Shown here one piece after another: positions 32,736 through 41,862 of a stretch of DNA of 64,000 nt. Numbering within the stretch: position 1 is the first letter of the stretch; each line of letters starts with the position of its first letter. Below the pieces are notes generated by a model. That model saw nothing but the letters and a program-made list of their open reading frames with translations. It had not been told where the DNA came from and did not search any database. Origin of the DNA: an uncultured Lachnospiraceae bacterium (GTDB lineage Bacteria > Bacillota > Clostridia > Lachnospirales > Lachnospiraceae); NCBI GenBank assembly GCA_900544445.1, contig UQVK01000005.1, positions 1 through 64,000 on the forward strand. Reading direction: 5' to 3'. The position numbers and the translations under genes are program-made.

Positions 32736-33941
32736 ATGAATATTCTGGTAATAAACTGCGGCAGTTCTTCGCTGAAATTTCAGCTGATCGACTCACAGAG
32801 CGAGAAGCTCATCGCGAAGGGACTCTGCGAAAGAATCGGGATTGATGGAAGCCGGCTGGTGTATACGCCTGCCGGCGGAAAGAAATGGATCACAGAATCC
32901 AGGATGAGCGATCATAAGGAAGCCATCAGCATGGTGCTGAAGGCGCTTACGGATCCGGAAAACGGCGCGGTAAAGGATTTGTCGGAAATCGGCGCGGTAG
33001 GACACAGGATCGTTCATGGAGGAGAAAATTTTTCCAAAGCGACATTGATTACGGATGAGGTGAAAAAGGCAATCGCGGACTGCAGTGATCTTGCTCCCTT
33101 GCATAATCCTGCCAATCTGATCGGGATTGAGGCCTGTGAGGCGCTTATGCCGTCCGTGCCGATGGTGGCAGTTTTTGATACGGCCTTTCATCAGACCATG
33201 CCGGAGGAATCCTATCTGTATGCGCTTCCTTACCGTTATTATAAGGACTATCGGATCAGGAGATATGGTTTTCATGGAACCAGCCATGATTATGTATCGT
33301 CCCGTGCGGCGGCCGTACTGGGCAGGCCCATTGAAGAACTGAAAATTATCGTCTGCCATCTGGGAAACGGCGCATCCATTTCGGCGGTGAAGAACGGAAA
33401 ATGCTTGGATACTTCCATGGGTCTTACACCGCTGGAAGGTTTGGTAATGGGAACCAGAAGCGGAGATATCGATCCGGCTATTGTGGAGTTCATCGCAAAC
33501 AAGGAAGGAAAGAGCGTCAGTGAGATTCTGCGCATGCTGAATAAGGAGTCCGGAGTTTTCGGAGTATCGGATGGATTTTCCTCGGATTTCCGCGATCTGG
33601 AGGATGCCTACGAGGCGGGCAATGCAAATGCGAAGCGCGCCATGGAGGTATTCATTCACAGTGTTATCAAGTATATCGGCGCGTACACGGCTGAAATGAA
33701 CGGTGTGGACGCGATCTGCTTCACGGCGGGGGTGGGAGAGAACAGCCCGATCATCCGTGACAGAATTCTGAATCATCTCAGTTATATGAATATTACCATC
33801 GATGAGGTGGCAAATCATAAGCGGGGAGAAGAGATCGTGATTTCCAATCCCGGCCCCGGACCGAAGGTACTGGTGATTCCCACAAACGAGGAGCTGTCAA
33901 TTGCGAGACAGACCTTTGCGATCATCACCGGTAAAAACTGA
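32736..33941 (+). CDS. ackA: Acetate kinase
   Basis: It transfers phosphate from acetyl phosphate to ADP, giving acetate and ATP. The 401-residue ASKHA-fold kinase begins NILVINCGSSSLKFQLI and shows VGHRIVHGGENF, VFDTAFHQTMP (catalytic Asp), YGFHGTSH, HLGNGASISA and FTAGVGENSPIIR, all hallmark AckA motifs. It is the distal gene of pta-ackA and is followed 14 nt later by a strong terminator. Confidence 0.97.
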   Translation: MNILVINCGSSSLKFQLIDSQSEKLIAKGLCERIGIDGSRLVYTPAGGKKWITESRMSDHKEAISMVLKALTDPENGAVKDLSEIGAVGHRIVHGGENFSKATLITDEVKKAIADCSDLAPLHNPANLIGIEACEALMPSVPMVAVFDTAFHQTMPEESYLYALPYRYYKDYRIRRYGFHGTSHDYVSSRAAAVLGRPIEELKIIVCHLGNGASISAVKNGKCLDTSMGLTPLEGLVMGTRSGDIDPAIVEFIANKEGKSVSEILRMLNKESGVFGVSDGFSSDFRDLEDAYEAGNANAKRAMEVFIHSVIKYIGAYTAEMNGVDAICFTAGVGENSPIIRDRILNHLSYMNITIDEVANHKRGEEIVISNPGPGPKVLVIPTNEELSIARQTFAIITGKN

Positions 33942-33955
33942 AAATGACCTGTAAG

Positions 33956-33986
33956 AGAAGCCGATATTATGTCGGCTTCTTTTTTT
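33956..33986 (+). terminator. Terminator of pta-ackA
   Basis: AGAAGCCGA and TCGGCTTCT form a 9-bp stem with a 7-nt loop, followed by six further T. Confidence 0.92.
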
Positions 33987-34024
33987 GATCAATAGGAAAT
34001 TTCATTTCCTATTGATCAAAAAAA
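33980..34024. repeat. Perfect 21-bp inverted repeat abutting the terminator
   Basis: The T-run of the ackA terminator plus GATCAATAGGAAAT (to 34000) is repeated exactly in inverse as ATTTCCTATTGATC plus an A-run (34004-34024), with a 3-nt loop. The symmetry is too long for a normal terminator and may be a fold-back remnant or a second, minus-strand stop signal. Confidence 0.8.
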
Positions 34025-34104
34025 GACGTTGATGCGCACACCTTTTTTAAAAAAAGTCAGCGGATTTCGCATATTGTAGATGGCGCAGCAGGAGGAAAAA
34101 GCGA

Positions 34105-34110
34105 TATAAT
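34105..34110 (+). promoter_or_regulatory. -10 element before the sulfatase gene
   Basis: Consensus TATAAT 54 nt before the start codon. No clear -35 is present 16-18 nt upstream, which would fit an activator-dependent promoter. Confidence 0.45.
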
Positions 34111-34164
34111 AAAAAGGCAAAACGAACAGGGGGAAGCGCCTGATGCTTCGGAAAAGGAGGAAAA

Positions 34165-35667
34165 ATGACCAAAAGAAAGCAGGTTATTCTGCTGATGACG
34201 GATACAACAAGATTTGATATGCTTGGCTGTTATGGAAACAGCGGAATGAAAACACCGAACCTGGACGCGCTGGCAGAAGATGGGATCCGGTTCGAACATG
34301 CCTATACCTGTCAGCCGGTATGCGGCCCGGCAAGATCGGCGATTTTTACGGGAACCTTTCCTCATTCCTGCGGAGGTTTTACCAACAGTTATGCGCTGGG
34401 AGCGAATGTGAAAACGGTCGGGCAGCGGCTTCGTGACAATGGCATCCATACGGCATATATCGGCAAATATCATCTGGATGGCGGGGATTACTTCGGGCTT
34501 GGACGGTGTCCGGACGGCTGGGACGAAGAATACTGGTATGATATGCGCATGTACCTGAACGAACTGACGCCAGAGGAGAGGGTGCGGTCCAGGCAGAGCG
34601 GCCAGAATGAGGGAATTACGGAAGATTTTCTATATGCAAACCGGGTATGCAGGAGAGCGGTGGATTTCCTGAGCAGATACGGGACGGAGGACTTTTTTCT
34701 GGTAGCTTCTCTGGATGAACCCCATGGTCCTTCGCTTTGTCCGGAACCGTTTGCATCCATGTATCAGGATTATGAATTCCCGAAGCGGCCGAACGTTTAT
34801 GATACGCTGGATGGAAAACCTGATTATCAGAAGGTCTGGGCAGGAGAACGCAGATTTGCGGATCGGGATCAGGTGAAGATCAAGGCTCCGTCTTTCTTCG
34901 GGTGCAATTCGTACGCGGATTATGAACTGGGAAAGGTGATCCGTGCGGCAAAACAGTACGCGCCTGACGCATTGATTATTTATACGTCGGATCACGGAGA
35001 TGCGCTGCAGTCGCACTGTCTGTGGTCAAAGGGGCCTGCTGCTTATGATGAAGTGGCAAGAATCCCATTGATTATCAGCGGCGGTAAGAAAGGAGCGGTG
35101 GCGGAAGCACCGGTTTCTCATATCAATCTGGTACCCACCATCCTGGAATACATGGGACTGCCCATTCCGAAACTGATGGAAGGCAGGAGCATTCTGCCCA
35201 TGCTGGAGAATCCGGATCTGGACATCAACCACGAAATTTATCTGGAGTTCACCCGTTATGAGGTGGACCATGACGGATTCGGAGGTTTTCGGCCGATGCG
35301 CACCGTATTTGATGGAAGATACAAGCTTTCCATTCATCTGCTGGACCGCGTGGATGAACTGTACGATCTGAAATCGGATCCTTACGAAATGAAGAATCTG
35401 ATTTTTGATGAGGCTCACTATGAAAAGGCGAAGGAGCTTCATGAGAAGCTGTTGAACTGGATGAATGAAACCAGAGATCCTTTCCGCGGGTACGACTGGG
35501 AACGCAGGGCCTGGAGACGGGATGCCCGGGAAGCAAGCTGGGATTATACCGGTTATACAAGACAGAGGGAAAATGAGGAATATGAGCCCAGACAGCTGGA
35601 CTATTCCACGGGCCTGGAAATGGTGGAAGCTTCCAGACCGAAAGCAAAGCTGAAACCGGGGAAATAA
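34165..35667 (+). CDS. Type I sulfatase (formylglycine-dependent, Cys type)
   Basis: A 500-residue arylsulfatase-family enzyme that hydrolyses sulfate esters or N-sulfates. The maturation motif is CGPAR with Cys53 converted to formylglycine; metal ligands are in LLMTDTTRFDMLGCYG and YTSDHGDALQSH. There is no signal peptide, so it acts on imported sulfated sugars in the cytoplasm. The radical-SAM maturase it needs (anSME) is not in this window. The neighbouring GH88 and heparinase genes point to glycosaminoglycan fragments as substrate; exact position specificity cannot be read. Confidence 0.92.
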   Translation: MTKRKQVILLMTDTTRFDMLGCYGNSGMKTPNLDALAEDGIRFEHAYTCQPVCGPARSAIFTGTFPHSCGGFTNSYALGANVKTVGQRLRDNGIHTAYIGKYHLDGGDYFGLGRCPDGWDEEYWYDMRMYLNELTPEERVRSRQSGQNEGITEDFLYANRVCRRAVDFLSRYGTEDFFLVASLDEPHGPSLCPEPFASMYQDYEFPKRPNVYDTLDGKPDYQKVWAGERRFADRDQVKIKAPSFFGCNSYADYELGKVIRAAKQYAPDALIIYTSDHGDALQSHCLWSKGPAAYDEVARIPLIISGGKKGAVAEAPVSHINLVPTILEYMGLPIPKLMEGRSILPMLENPDLDINHEIYLEFTRYEVDHDGFGGFRPMRTVFDGRYKLSIHLLDRVDELYDLKSDPYEMKNLIFDEAHYEKAKELHEKLLNWMNETRDPFRGYDWERRAWRRDAREASWDYTGYTRQRENEEYEPRQLDYSTGLEMVEASRPKAKLKPGK

Positions 35668-35680
35668 ACGCTTTTTTACT

Positions 35681-35709
35681 TTTTGTCAATTGGTTCAGGT
35701 TTTGTCAAT
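35681..35709 (+). promoter_or_regulatory. Direct repeat operator upstream of the GH88 gene
   Basis: TTTTGTCAAT occurs at 35681-35690 and again at 35700-35709, 19 bp apart (about two helical turns). It sits just upstream of a TATAAT at 35732-35737 that has no good -35. This geometry fits an AraC-type activator such as the one encoded at 39306. Confidence 0.6.
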
Positions 35710-35731
35710 ATACTTTCACGTGCCGATTCAT

Positions 35732-35737
35732 TATAAT
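35732..35737 (+). promoter_or_regulatory. -10 element of the GH88 transcript
   Basis: Consensus TATAAT, 38 nt before the start codon. The -35 position is poor, and a direct-repeat operator lies upstream. Confidence 0.5.
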
Positions 35738-35775
35738 AAAAATATTAAAAAAATTGTAAGGGAGAAGGAGAGACT

Positions 35776-36927
35776 ATGGACGAAAAACAGAGGGAATGCT
35801 TTACCAAAGCATATGACAAGGCGGCGGAGCTGATACTGAAGGCGACGGATGAATTCACGGAAAAATTTCCACCTTCCGCCAGTGTGAACAATTTTTATCA
35901 GCCCGACATCAATTATGAATGGACACCCGGCTTCTGGACGGGCGAGGTGTGGCTCGCGTGGGAGAAAACAGGAAACGAGAAGCTGAAAAAGACCGCAGAG
36001 ATTGAGGTGCAGGACTTCTACAGAAGAATCAGGGAGAAAGATGGCGTTAATCATCACGATATGGGTTTCCTTTACTGTCCTTCCTGTGTGGCAGCCTGGA
36101 AACTCACCGGAAATGAGACGGGAAAGGAAGCGGCCCTGATGGCTGCAGACAACCTGCTGGGCCGTTTCCAGGAGAAGGGTCAGTTCATTCAGGCGTGGGG
36201 TGAGCTCGGCGCGAAGGATAATTATCGGCTGATCATTGACTGCCTTCTGAATATGCCCCTGTTGTTCTGGGCGACCGAGGTGACCGGCGATCAGAAATAT
36301 GCAGAGAAGGCACAGGCGCATATCAAAACGGCGATGCAGAATATCATCCGTCCGGACAACTCCACCTATCACACGTTCTTTTTTGATCCGGAAACAGGAG
36401 CTCCGGTAAAGGGGGTAACCCATCAGGGGTACAGGGACGGTTCTGCCTGGGCAAGGGGACAGGCCTGGGGTGTTTATGGATCTGCTCTGGCATATAAGTT
36501 CCTCAGAGATGATGCCTATGCGGACATTTTCTGCAGGGTAACGGATTATTTCCTTGACCATCTGCCGAAGGACAAAATTCCTTACTGGGATTTTGATTTC
36601 ACAGACGGAAGCGATGAGCCGAGAGATTCTTCTGCAGCGGCGATTGCAGCCTGCGGTATGCTGGAAATGAGCAAATATCTGCCGGCCGAAAAGGCACAGT
36701 ATTATACACAGAAGGCGGAGGAACTGGTGGAGGCGCTGATCCGGGAATGCGCCGTAACGGATCCTTCGGTATCCAACGGACTTCTGCTTCATGGAACCTA
36801 CGCGAAGAGTTCCCCTTATAATACCTGCCCGAACAACGGCGTGGATGAGTGCGTGATATGGGGAGATTATTTCTATATGGAGGCGCTTACAAGGCTTCTT
36901 AGAGACTGGGAGCCTTACTGGTACTAA
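35776..36927 (+). CDS. GH88 unsaturated glucuronyl hydrolase
   Basis: A 383-residue alpha/alpha-barrel enzyme that removes the 4,5-unsaturated uronic acid left by polysaccharide lyases. The family motif WTPGFWTGEVWLAWE is followed by NHHDMGFLY (catalytic Asp95) and IIDCLLNMPLLFWA (second Asp155); the 60-residue spacing equals that of known UGLs. RGQAWGVYG forms part of the substrate cleft. There is no signal peptide, so it acts in the cytoplasm. It pairs with the heparinase-type lyase downstream. The released sugar would convert to 2-keto-3-deoxy-type acids. Confidence 0.93.
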   Translation: MDEKQRECFTKAYDKAAELILKATDEFTEKFPPSASVNNFYQPDINYEWTPGFWTGEVWLAWEKTGNEKLKKTAEIEVQDFYRRIREKDGVNHHDMGFLYCPSCVAAWKLTGNETGKEAALMAADNLLGRFQEKGQFIQAWGELGAKDNYRLIIDCLLNMPLLFWATEVTGDQKYAEKAQAHIKTAMQNIIRPDNSTYHTFFFDPETGAPVKGVTHQGYRDGSAWARGQAWGVYGSALAYKFLRDDAYADIFCRVTDYFLDHLPKDKIPYWDFDFTDGSDEPRDSSAAAIAACGMLEMSKYLPAEKAQYYTQKAEELVEALIRECAVTDPSVSNGLLLHGTYAKSSPYNTCPNNGVDECVIWGDYFYMEALTRLLRDWEPYWY

Positions 36928-36957
36928 TCATTATATGCCTTATATCTGGCGATGATA

Positions 36958-37003
36958 AGGGGCGGTATACGGGACCGTCGAAAGGCGGCGGACCTGTGTA
37001 TCG
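36958..37003 (+). repeat. Structured GH88-lyase intercistronic hairpin
   Basis: GGGCGGTATAC and GTGTATCGCCC form the outer stem, with an inner CCGTCG/CGGCGG pair. No T-run follows, so it is more likely an mRNA processing or stability structure than a terminator. Confidence 0.55.
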
Positions 37004-37059
37004 CCCTTGCCTGTATTGTAAGAAGGGTGTAAAATGTGCATAAGAGCACAAGGGAGGCT

Positions 37060-37133
37060 GGCGGGAACCACGGGTTCCTGCCAAAGAATGGCGTAAGCCA
37101 TTCTTTCGTGATTTTGGTGCCGCCTGTGGCGGC
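37060..37133 (+). repeat. Three-hairpin leader array, copy B (before the heparinase gene)
   Basis: Module 1 GGCGGGAACC/GGTTCCTGCC (37060-37082), module 2 AAAGAATGGC-gtaa-GCCATTCTTT (37083-37106), module 3 GCCGCC-tgt-GGCGGC (37119-37133), then GAAAAAGAGG and the start at 37152. Order and spacing match copy A, with different stem sequences. Confidence 0.88.
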
Positions 37134-37151
37134 CGGAAAAAGAGGTAAAAA

Positions 37152-39200
37152 ATGCGGAAAGAGGAGTTTTTTGACCGGCCGGATTCCTGCTATTTCGTGC
37201 CGGATCCGAAGGAATCAGCTGAATATTGCAGGAAGAACTGGCCGGAGGAGACAGCACATATCCTCCGGGTGGCAGATGAGGTCTGTGAGAATTATTTTTT
37301 GTTCGATCTGAACTGGGACATGGAGCGAACCTATGATCCGGTGATCTTCGAAGGGGAGATCGACTGGAGCATTAAGCCGAAGGGAGATCCGGAATTCGTC
37401 TGGCAGTTTAACCGGCATCGTTTTTTTATCTGTCTGGGGCAGGCATACTGGCTGACAGGAGATGAAAAATATGTGAAAGGCTTCCTGCGGCTGATTAACG
37501 ACTGGATGAGCCGGGTGCCGCTCGATGAGACCACACAGGGCGGACCGTGGAGAATGCTGGAGACCGGACTGCGCGGAGAGACCTGGACCAAGGCGATCCG
37601 GTATTTCAGAGGCAGCGAGCTGATCACGGAAGATTTTTTGGATCGTTTTGCAGCCTGTCTGCGCGCCCATGCCGAGCGGCTGGTGGTGCAGGGGGGAGAT
37701 GCCAGACTTCAGAGCAACTGGTGCGTTCTGGAAAACAGCGGTCTTCTTGAGATCGCTCTGGCGCTTCCTCAGAATGAACAGACGGAGGAATGGATCAGGA
37801 TAGCTCTTGACAGGCTGGAGCGTTCCAGCCGGGTGCAGGTATATGCGGACGGGAGCCAGTGGGAGCAGTCGCCCATGTACCACAATGAGGTTTATCACTG
37901 CCTCTGCTGCTGCGTTTATCTTGCCAGGATCAACGGGATTCCGCTTCCGGAAGGAATGGAAGAACGGGTGCACCGCATGGCAAGAGCCGATATGATCTGG
38001 AGAAAGCCGGATATGCATCAGTTTACGCAGGGAGATTCCGACGATACGGATCTGGGCGACGTACTGAGCATGGGCGCTTATCTGTTTGGGGATCCGGAAC
38101 TGAAATATGCGGGTTTTGACCGGCTGGATTTTGAGGATGCCTGGGACTTCGGAATGACGGCGGTGAAGGACTATGAGAAGCTTGCCGCGAAGGAGCCGGA
38201 TTTCACTTCGGCGGCCCTTGCGGATTCCGGAAACTTTTATCTGCGTTCGGACTGGTCGGAGAGGGCGAATCTCCTGCATTTTGCCTGCGGCGGCATGAGC
38301 ACGGGACACTGCCATGGGGACAAGCTGCATGTAAGCCTGGTGTTGAACGGAGAGGATGTGCTGGTTGACGGCGGACGCGGTACCTATATGGATGTGCCTC
38401 TGCGCTTTGTACTGAAGGATAATCCGGGACACAACACCACCACGGTGGACGGAAAATCCTTTACCACCTTTGAAAGCTCCTGGTATACCGAGCATCTTTC
38501 CCTTGCGGTGAACCGCACCTTCCACCAGGGAAAGCTGGCCGAGTATGTGCAGGGCGGCCATCTGGGCTACATTGACGACGGAATTTTTGTGAACCGCCGT
38601 GTCATCTGGATCAAACCGAATATCTATCTCATTAACGATGAGTTTTACGCGCAGGGCGGACATACATATCGGCAGTATTTCCACTGTTCTCCGGATGGAA
38701 AAGTGGACGTGGAGGAAAACCGGGCTGTCTTTTCCGGAAAAAACACAGAGGCGTTCTTCACGTTCCTGACGGACGGAGTGAAGCTGGAGTGCGGACAGGG
38801 TACGTATTCGACCCACTATAATCAGAGTGGAGAAAACCCGCAGATCTGCGCGATCCTGGAAAAAGAAGGATTCGCCAGCATGATTACGGTGATAAACGGC
38901 GGACCGAAAGGGGAGGCACAGCCGGCCTGTGTCCGTTTTCTGAATGTGGAAAGCCACAGCCTGAACCGGCCGCTCAAGGAAAGAGAGGCACAGGCTGTTC
39001 ACATCAGCCTCGGAGACAGGAGTTATGTGGTTACGATCTGTCATGATGAAATCTATCACACCTCGGATGCGGTGATTGCAGGAGACTTCCAGACCGGAGG
39101 CGGCGTCAACTGCTACGCTACGGGAAGCGTCTGTGTGTTTGAAACCACGGGACGTGAGAATGGCACGCGGATCTACGGCGGAGAGGTACTGCAGGCCTAG
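37152..39200 (+). CDS. Heparinase II/III-family polysaccharide lyase
   Basis: A 682-residue lyase that cleaves uronic-acid-containing glycans by beta-elimination. The N-terminal (alpha/alpha) toroid covers roughly residues 60-350, with RWxxxR-like patterns in GGPWRMLETGLRGETW and the NWCVLENSG and SPMYHNEVYH motifs. The C-terminal beta-sandwich begins near residue 375 with the Hepar_II_III signature FACGGMSTGHCHGDKLHVSL and GRGTY. No signal peptide is present, unlike many secreted lyases, so imported oligosaccharides are the likely substrate. Heparan sulfate or a related glycosaminoglycan is inferred from the sulfatase and GH88 neighbours. Confidence 0.9.
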   Translation: MRKEEFFDRPDSCYFVPDPKESAEYCRKNWPEETAHILRVADEVCENYFLFDLNWDMERTYDPVIFEGEIDWSIKPKGDPEFVWQFNRHRFFICLGQAYWLTGDEKYVKGFLRLINDWMSRVPLDETTQGGPWRMLETGLRGETWTKAIRYFRGSELITEDFLDRFAACLRAHAERLVVQGGDARLQSNWCVLENSGLLEIALALPQNEQTEEWIRIALDRLERSSRVQVYADGSQWEQSPMYHNEVYHCLCCCVYLARINGIPLPEGMEERVHRMARADMIWRKPDMHQFTQGDSDDTDLGDVLSMGAYLFGDPELKYAGFDRLDFEDAWDFGMTAVKDYEKLAAKEPDFTSAALADSGNFYLRSDWSERANLLHFACGGMSTGHCHGDKLHVSLVLNGEDVLVDGGRGTYMDVPLRFVLKDNPGHNTTTVDGKSFTTFESSWYTEHLSLAVNRTFHQGKLAEYVQGGHLGYIDDGIFVNRRVIWIKPNIYLINDEFYAQGGHTYRQYFHCSPDGKVDVEENRAVFSGKNTEAFFTFLTDGVKLECGQGTYSTHYNQSGENPQICAILEKEGFASMITVINGGPKGEAQPACVRFLNVESHSLNRPLKEREAQAVHISLGDRSYVVTICHDEIYHTSDAVIAGDFQTGGGVNCYATGSVCVFETTGRENGTRIYGGEVLQA

Positions 39201-39220
39201 AATCGCAAAAGAACATTCCG

Positions 39221-39279
39221 GGCTTCTGACGGATGGCTTTGGACGGATTGTCCGGACATCCGTCGGAGGCCATTTTTTT
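39221..39279 (+). terminator. Terminator/attenuator directly before the AraC regulator
   Basis: GGCTTCTGACGGATG pairs with CATCCGTCGGAGGCC, followed by ATTTTTTT. It ends only 27 nt before the start of the next gene, leaving room for little more than a ribosome site. Confidence 0.85.
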
Positions 39280-39305
39280 GAAACTTGGTACAGGAGGAAT
39301 TTCGG

Positions 39306-41645
39306 ATGTTGAAAAAGAACGGAAAGGCGTACAGACGGCTGGTTATTTCTTTCGCCTGCATTTTCCTGTTTCCGCTTGGGATGAGTCTGCTGTTTTATCT
39401 GTATGCGTATCAGACGGTCAGGGAAAGCGCGGACGCATCCAATGCCAATCTGCTGAATACCGTGAAAAGTACCTGTGACAGAGAGATGTCGTATTATCAG
39501 AATACGCTGATACAGCTTTCTCTCAATCAGACGGTACAGAAGCTGACCTCTGTTAAGGGAGAGTTCAGTTCCGAAAATTCCTATGATCTCTATATGCTGA
39601 CCCGGGAACTTGAATCCATGCTGGTTTCCATCAATAAAAACGGGGATTACTGCAGGGATGTGTTCGTTTATTTCCAGAACAACGGTAAAGTAGTCTCTTC
39701 CTATGGCTGCATGAACTTCGATCTGTACTGCGAGCTGTACTGCGGGGATCAGGCGGACATGAAGGAAAATCTGAGGCAGGAGCTTACCGAATATCATTTC
39801 CAGGATATCGTTCGGATGGATTCCAGCTGGGGAGGAGAAGATCCCATGGTTCTCATGACCATGACGAATCTGCAGGGAGAGTATGGAAATACCTCTGCCA
39901 TGGTCGGGTTATGGCTGGACATGGACAGCCTGAACCAGAGCGTGGAATCCGTCGCTTGGGAACCCGGACTGGAATGGATGATGCTGAATGCGGACGGAAC
40001 CTCCTTCAACTGGGAAGAGGAATATCCTGCGCTCGGGATCGGCTTTGAGGAGCTTTCCGAAGACAGGGAGTCGGAGACCGTATGGCGGGATGAAAACTAT
40101 ATCGTCCGCTCTCAGACTTCTAATGTGGGGAGATGGAAGTATGTGCTTCTGATGTCGGAAGAACAGATCCGGGGACAGGCGGCCCAGATCAGAAACGTTT
40201 TCATCATAGTGGTCTTCCTGTGTATGAGCGTGGGACTGGCGGCGGCCTCCCGGATGGTAAAGGTTAACTATTCTCCGCTTCAGAAGATCCTGAATCTTTT
40301 TCCGGAACGGGAAAGGGGAGAGAACATTGACAACGAGTATCAGTACCTGGAAAATAATCTGGAGACCTTTTTTCAGGAGCGGTCTGACTTCCGGCAGAAG
40401 GTCGCTGAAGACTGGAAGATGCTGAGGCAGTATTACCTTGCGGATCTTCTGGAAAGTCCCTATGAAGAACAAAAAGACACCCCTGACGGAGCGGCATTCA
40501 TCGAAGGAATCCGCCGGGGATACAATCTGACGCTCCTTCTGCGCGTAAAGGACAGAGAAGGAGAAGCGGATGGACAGAATGTTCAGGAAGCGGGGAAAAA
40601 GAACGGTTCCGGCGATCCCATGCGGGATACGTCCGTAAGCGGTCTGAAACGTTTTATTATCCGGAATGTATTTGAGGAAGGACTGGGAGAGTATTTTCGG
40701 GTGGAAACCGTAGAGCTGGGAGAGACGATGGCCATGATCCTGAATTTGGGAGAGAACGGCGGAAACTTTGGCGAAATTCTGGCGGGTACGGTAGACTCCC
40801 TGCAGAAGTTTATCAGGGATCATTTCGGGTTTTCCGTGGCAGTGCTCGCCGGTGAAGCGCATCAGGGGCTTCCGGGAGTACATGAGTCCTGGCTGGAGGC
40901 CAAAGAGGCGGAGGAATTCATTTATACGCTGGATGAGGATTTTATCAGTTATGGGGAAATCCGCAACAGCACCGGGAGAAAATACTATTATTCTCAGGAA
41001 CAGGAGGATAAAATTATCAACGCTCTGGTATCCCATAACATTTCTGTGGCGGTTTCCTATATTAATAAGGTGCTGGATGTAAATTTCCTGGAAAACAAGC
41101 TGCCGTCGGAAATCCGCAAGTGTCTGCTTTATGATCTGGCGGGTACATTGATGAAGGCGTCCGAAAAGACCGGACAGCCCGAAAAAAACGAGTTGGGGGG
41201 GGCATCAACCGACTTTGGACTGAAAGAGCTGTCAACGAGTCTGCCGCTGGATGATATTCGGGAAAAATTCTGTCATATGGCAGAACTGATCGGAAGGGAG
41301 AAGACTTCCGGGGAGGGAAGCAGCCAGAATCAGATCCTGTGTCAGGAGGTTCTGGAATACATCCGGACAAATTACAGCAATCCGGATCTGAACATTTCCA
41401 TGACGGGGCAGCACTTCCGCATGACACCGGCCTATCTTTCTTCTATTTTCCGCAGGGAAACGGGGGAGAGCCTGCTGAAGGTGATCACCATGACCCGTGT
41501 GCGGGAAGCGGAAAAACTTCTGAAGGAAGGAGCCAGCGTAGTAGAGGCGGGAGAAAAAGTCGGCTTCCGGGACAGCTCTACATTCATCCGTACCTTTAAA
41601 AAATATACAGGTGTTACTCCTGGACAGGTAAAAGGGACAAAATGA
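39306..41645 (+). CDS. Membrane-anchored AraC-family sensor-regulator
   Basis: A 779-residue one-component regulator. TM1 spans about residues 12-35, followed by an extracellular sensor domain of about 260 residues, TM2 (about 298-318, IRNVFIIVVFLCMSVGLAA), a cytoplasmic linker domain and a C-terminal AraC DNA-binding domain (about 679-779; LNISMTGQHFRMTPAYLSSIF, then GFRDSSTFIRTFKKYTG). This layout is typical of regulators next to LplB/YtcP ABC importers in Firmicutes. ATG 39306 follows CAGGAGG. It probably senses an extracellular glycan fragment and controls the surrounding genes. Confidence 0.9.
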   Translation: MLKKNGKAYRRLVISFACIFLFPLGMSLLFYLYAYQTVRESADASNANLLNTVKSTCDREMSYYQNTLIQLSLNQTVQKLTSVKGEFSSENSYDLYMLTRELESMLVSINKNGDYCRDVFVYFQNNGKVVSSYGCMNFDLYCELYCGDQADMKENLRQELTEYHFQDIVRMDSSWGGEDPMVLMTMTNLQGEYGNTSAMVGLWLDMDSLNQSVESVAWEPGLEWMMLNADGTSFNWEEEYPALGIGFEELSEDRESETVWRDENYIVRSQTSNVGRWKYVLLMSEEQIRGQAAQIRNVFIIVVFLCMSVGLAAASRMVKVNYSPLQKILNLFPERERGENIDNEYQYLENNLETFFQERSDFRQKVAEDWKMLRQYYLADLLESPYEEQKDTPDGAAFIEGIRRGYNLTLLLRVKDREGEADGQNVQEAGKKNGSGDPMRDTSVSGLKRFIIRNVFEEGLGEYFRVETVELGETMAMILNLGENGGNFGEILAGTVDSLQKFIRDHFGFSVAVLAGEAHQGLPGVHESWLEAKEAEEFIYTLDEDFISYGEIRNSTGRKYYYSQEQEDKIINALVSHNISVAVSYINKVLDVNFLENKLPSEIRKCLLYDLAGTLMKASEKTGQPEKNELGGASTDFGLKELSTSLPLDDIREKFCHMAELIGREKTSGEGSSQNQILCQEVLEYIRTNYSNPDLNISMTGQHFRMTPAYLSSIFRRETGESLLKVITMTRVREAEKLLKEGASVVEAGEKVGFRDSSTFIRTFKKYTGVTPGQVKGTK

Positions 41646-41862
41646 CGGAAATTCTAGTTTTTATCAGTTAATTTTAATTTTTGTATATATAAATTGCACA
41701 TAAAATATTATACAATTCTCTCATAGGCCACACAAAGTATACAAACATAAGCTGGCGGCTCTTTTTTATGGAAGAAGGCAGAACGGACGGGATCCGATGT
41801 CCTTTCTTCTATAAATAATGAAAAAAAGATGCTGTCAGGGTGGCAAAAAGGAGGAAAAAGGA

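Noticed and set aside
37215..39797. Very long open frame on the strand opposite the heparinase-type lyase gene
   Set aside because: It mirrors the real gene through third-position GC bias, has no ribosome site and matches no protein family. The same reasoning removes the long opposite frames at 3101-4591, 13433-14449, 21140-23551, 41947-43602 and 45644-47023.
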